8,399 nucleotides of DNA from JADFSZ01 sp022560555 [NCBI: PVC group bacterium] (GTDB lineage: Bacteria; GCA-001730085; JADFSZ01), in the NCBI GenBank assembly GCA_022560555.1, contig JADFSZ010000014.1:8001-16399 (forward strand), in the 5' to 3' direction. This document shows positions 7,300-8,399 of the stretch, in pieces; position 1 is the first letter of the stretch; each line of letters opens with the position of its first letter. The notes below the pieces were generated by a model. That model had not been told where the DNA came from, made no database searches, and saw only the letters and a list, made by a program, of their open reading frames with translations. A program made the translations under genes and the position numbers.

Positions 7300-8232
7300 T
7301 TGGATAATACTATATGTTACGGATAGACCCAGACCAATACCACCTTGTTTTGTTGTGACAAAAGGTTTAAATATCTGAGTAAGAGTCTCTTGATCCATAC
7401 CGCATCCGTCATCCTTTATCGTGATCACGATTGTGTGCTTTTCCTCACGAACATCAATCACAATTTTTCCGCCGTCTTCCACGGCATGAATGGCATTTAA
7501 TAGTAAATTGATAAAAACCTGCTTGATCTGGTCCTCATCCGCTTCCAGCGAATAGTCCAAATTAAAGGGAGGCAAGACCAAGTCAATATTCCGTTTTTTG
7601 ACTTGAAAGTGCAGTAATTTTTCCGCGTCATAAATGACGCGCACAATATTGATTGAACGAATACTTTCTTTTGTGGCTCTGGAAAAGGTAAGCATGTTTT
7701 TCACAAGATTAATTCCATACGTCGCGTTTTCATAAATAATATTCACTTTCGGAAGATCTTCCGGGGACACTTTATCTTTGAGCATTTTGGCGTACCCCTG
7801 AATCGGCATGAGAACATTATTCATTTCATGTGCCAGCCCTGAGGACATTTCTCCTATCGCCGCCATTTTTTCGGCAAAAAAAGCTTTTTCTTTGGCCAGC
7901 GATTCATTTTCCTGAAGCTTATCAATCAGACCATGCAGGGATTTCCCCAATACGTCCACTTCACGTGCCTCTGTGTGATCAAATGTCCCGAGTTTCTTTG
8001 ACCGGAAAATAGCGACCGATAAAGCTATAAAAATAAGAACCATCCCGACGGATAGAGATGAAACAATGATGACAAAATAATGTTCCTTCAATTGAACAAG
8101 TTCATCTGAAACACCAAAAGAGATGCTGGCAATGAGCAGAGCCGGGGCCCCGGCGAGAAAAACCAAAGCTACTAAGAGCAAAGCACGGACAATGGTTTGA
8201 GTTTTTATTTTGGATTTTGCCATCATGAGCAT
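7276..8232 (-). CDS. Membrane sensor histidine kinase, C-terminus frameshifted
   Basis: Sensor kinase of a two-component pair, presumably phosphorylating the regulator encoded downstream. The 318-residue frame has two TM segments (about 14-39 and 51-76) separated by only about a dozen residues, so there is no extracytoplasmic sensor domain, and no PAS domain is visible. A helical linker leads to the dimerisation domain with H135 in GLAHEMNN (132-139). The catalytic domain keeps the N box (QVFINLLLNA, 238-247), G1 (DDGCGMD, 274-280), the F box (FKPFVTTK, 288-295) and G2 (GGIGLGLS, 297-304). After SIIQ the frame shifts and ends FMEAILT, whereas the other frame continues with the normal family ending to 7217. 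A lost base at about 7299-7302, real or a sequencing error, explains this. No clear ribosome site; ATGs at 8230, 8224 and 8221 are alternative starts. Confidence 0.9.
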   Translation of the reverse strand: MLMMAKSKIKTQTIVRALLLVALVFLAGAPALLIASISFGVSDELVQLKEHYFVIIVSSLSVGMVLIFIALSVAIFRSKKLGTFDHTEAREVDVLGKSLHGLIDKLQENESLAKEKAFFAEKMAAIGEMSSGLAHEMNNVLMPIQGYAKMLKDKVSPEDLPKVNIIYENATYGINLVKNMLTFSRATKESIRSINIVRVIYDAEKLLHFQVKKRNIDLVLPPFNLDYSLEADEDQIKQVFINLLLNAIHAVEDGGKIVIDVREEKHTIVITIKDDGCGMDQETLTQIFKPFVTTKQGGIGLGLSVTYSIIQFMEAILT

Positions 8233-8253
8233 GAATTTAATTGATATCGTGTT

Positions 8254-8282
8254 ATTTTACCATCAACTCAGCCCATGATCAC
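8254..8282 (-). promoter_or_regulatory. possible promoter for the two-component genes
   Basis: A good -10 TAAAAT (8259-8254) lies 17 bases after a poor -35 GTGATC (8282-8277), between the upstream terminator and the kinase start. Some promoter is needed here because the strong terminator isolates these genes from upstream, but this one is only partly convincing. Confidence 0.35.
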
Positions 8283-8286
8283 CCAT

Positions 8287-8322
8287 AAAAAAAACGCGGT
8301 ATAGAAAAATTTCTATACCGCG
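8287..8322 (-). terminator. strong intrinsic terminator of the upstream gene
   Basis: CGCGGTATAGAAA (minus strand, from 8322) pairs with TTTCTATACCGCG, a perfect 13-bp stem with a minimal loop, followed by eight U on the minus strand (8294-8287). The plus-strand side has only two T after the stem, so it acts leftward, ending transcription that enters from beyond the window edge. Confidence 0.9.
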
Positions 8323-8359
8323 TTCATCCGTTAGGGAATCGGATTTAGGAAAACAGAGC

Positions 8360-8399
8360 TTATTGCAGAACAAACGCCGTGCTTCCGGCATTATTATAC
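8360..8399 (-). CDS. C-terminal tail of an unidentified upstream gene (partial)
   Basis: One minus-strand frame entering the window reads YNNAGSTAFVLQ and then TAA (8362-8360), 37 bases before the strong terminator, the spacing expected for a gene end. Other frames either stop at once or end less plausibly. Twelve residues are too few to name the product. Confidence 0.4.
   Translation of the reverse strand, partial: YNNAGSTAFVLQ

Noticed and set aside
6567-8012. Plus-strand frames opposite the regulator and kinase
   Set aside because: They are shadow frames of conserved minus-strand coding sequence.

Overview
The window is a bacterial chromosomal segment in which every supported gene lies on the minus strand. 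Read in the direction of transcription (high to low coordinate) it holds: the last codons of an unidentified gene closed by a strong intrinsic terminator; a two-TM sensor histidine kinase whose 3' end is frameshifted; an NtrC-family response regulator; tyrS (tyrosyl-tRNA synthetase); and an rRNA operon in the order 16S - tRNA-Ile(GAU) - tRNA-Ala(UGC) - 23S. The 23S runs off the window edge, so its 3' part and any 5S gene are not visible.

Organism: the 16S 5' region reads GGATTAGGCATGCAAGTCG, a variant I associate with the PVC/Planctomycetes-Omnitrophota side of the bacterial tree. With moderate AT content and the protein styles, my best guess is a Candidatus Omnitrophota (OP3)-like or related uncultivated bacterium. 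This is an inference from memory; a 16S database alignment would settle it.

Layout and logic: the kinase (8232-7276) and regulator (7108-5762) form a two-component pair, the regulator being a REC - AAA+ - Fis-HTH protein of the sigma54-activator type. tyrS follows after 51 bases and has its own promoter, whose -35 overlaps the regulator's stop codon. The 403-base stretch between tyrS and 16S (4087-4489) contains no gene but is dense in signals: a near-consensus promoter with an A-tract and extended -10, a terminator-like hairpin, a boxB-like hairpin, a boxA-like antitermination site, and the 5' arm of a pre-16S processing stalk whose 3' arm lies just after 16S. A second boxA-like site precedes 23S, as expected for an antiterminated rRNA operon.

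The most unusual features are (i) a promoter and a terminator-like hairpin placed in series before the boxA of the rRNA operon, implying either leader attenuation or a small RNA gene of about 135 nt; (ii) several different degenerate 7-base-period repeats in the intergenic spacers, some in opposed orientation so that they can pair; and (iii) the single-base frameshift at the end of the kinase. I saw no CRISPR array, transposon, phage gene or defence cassette. The window is mostly housekeeping sequence, and the interest lies in its non-coding parts.
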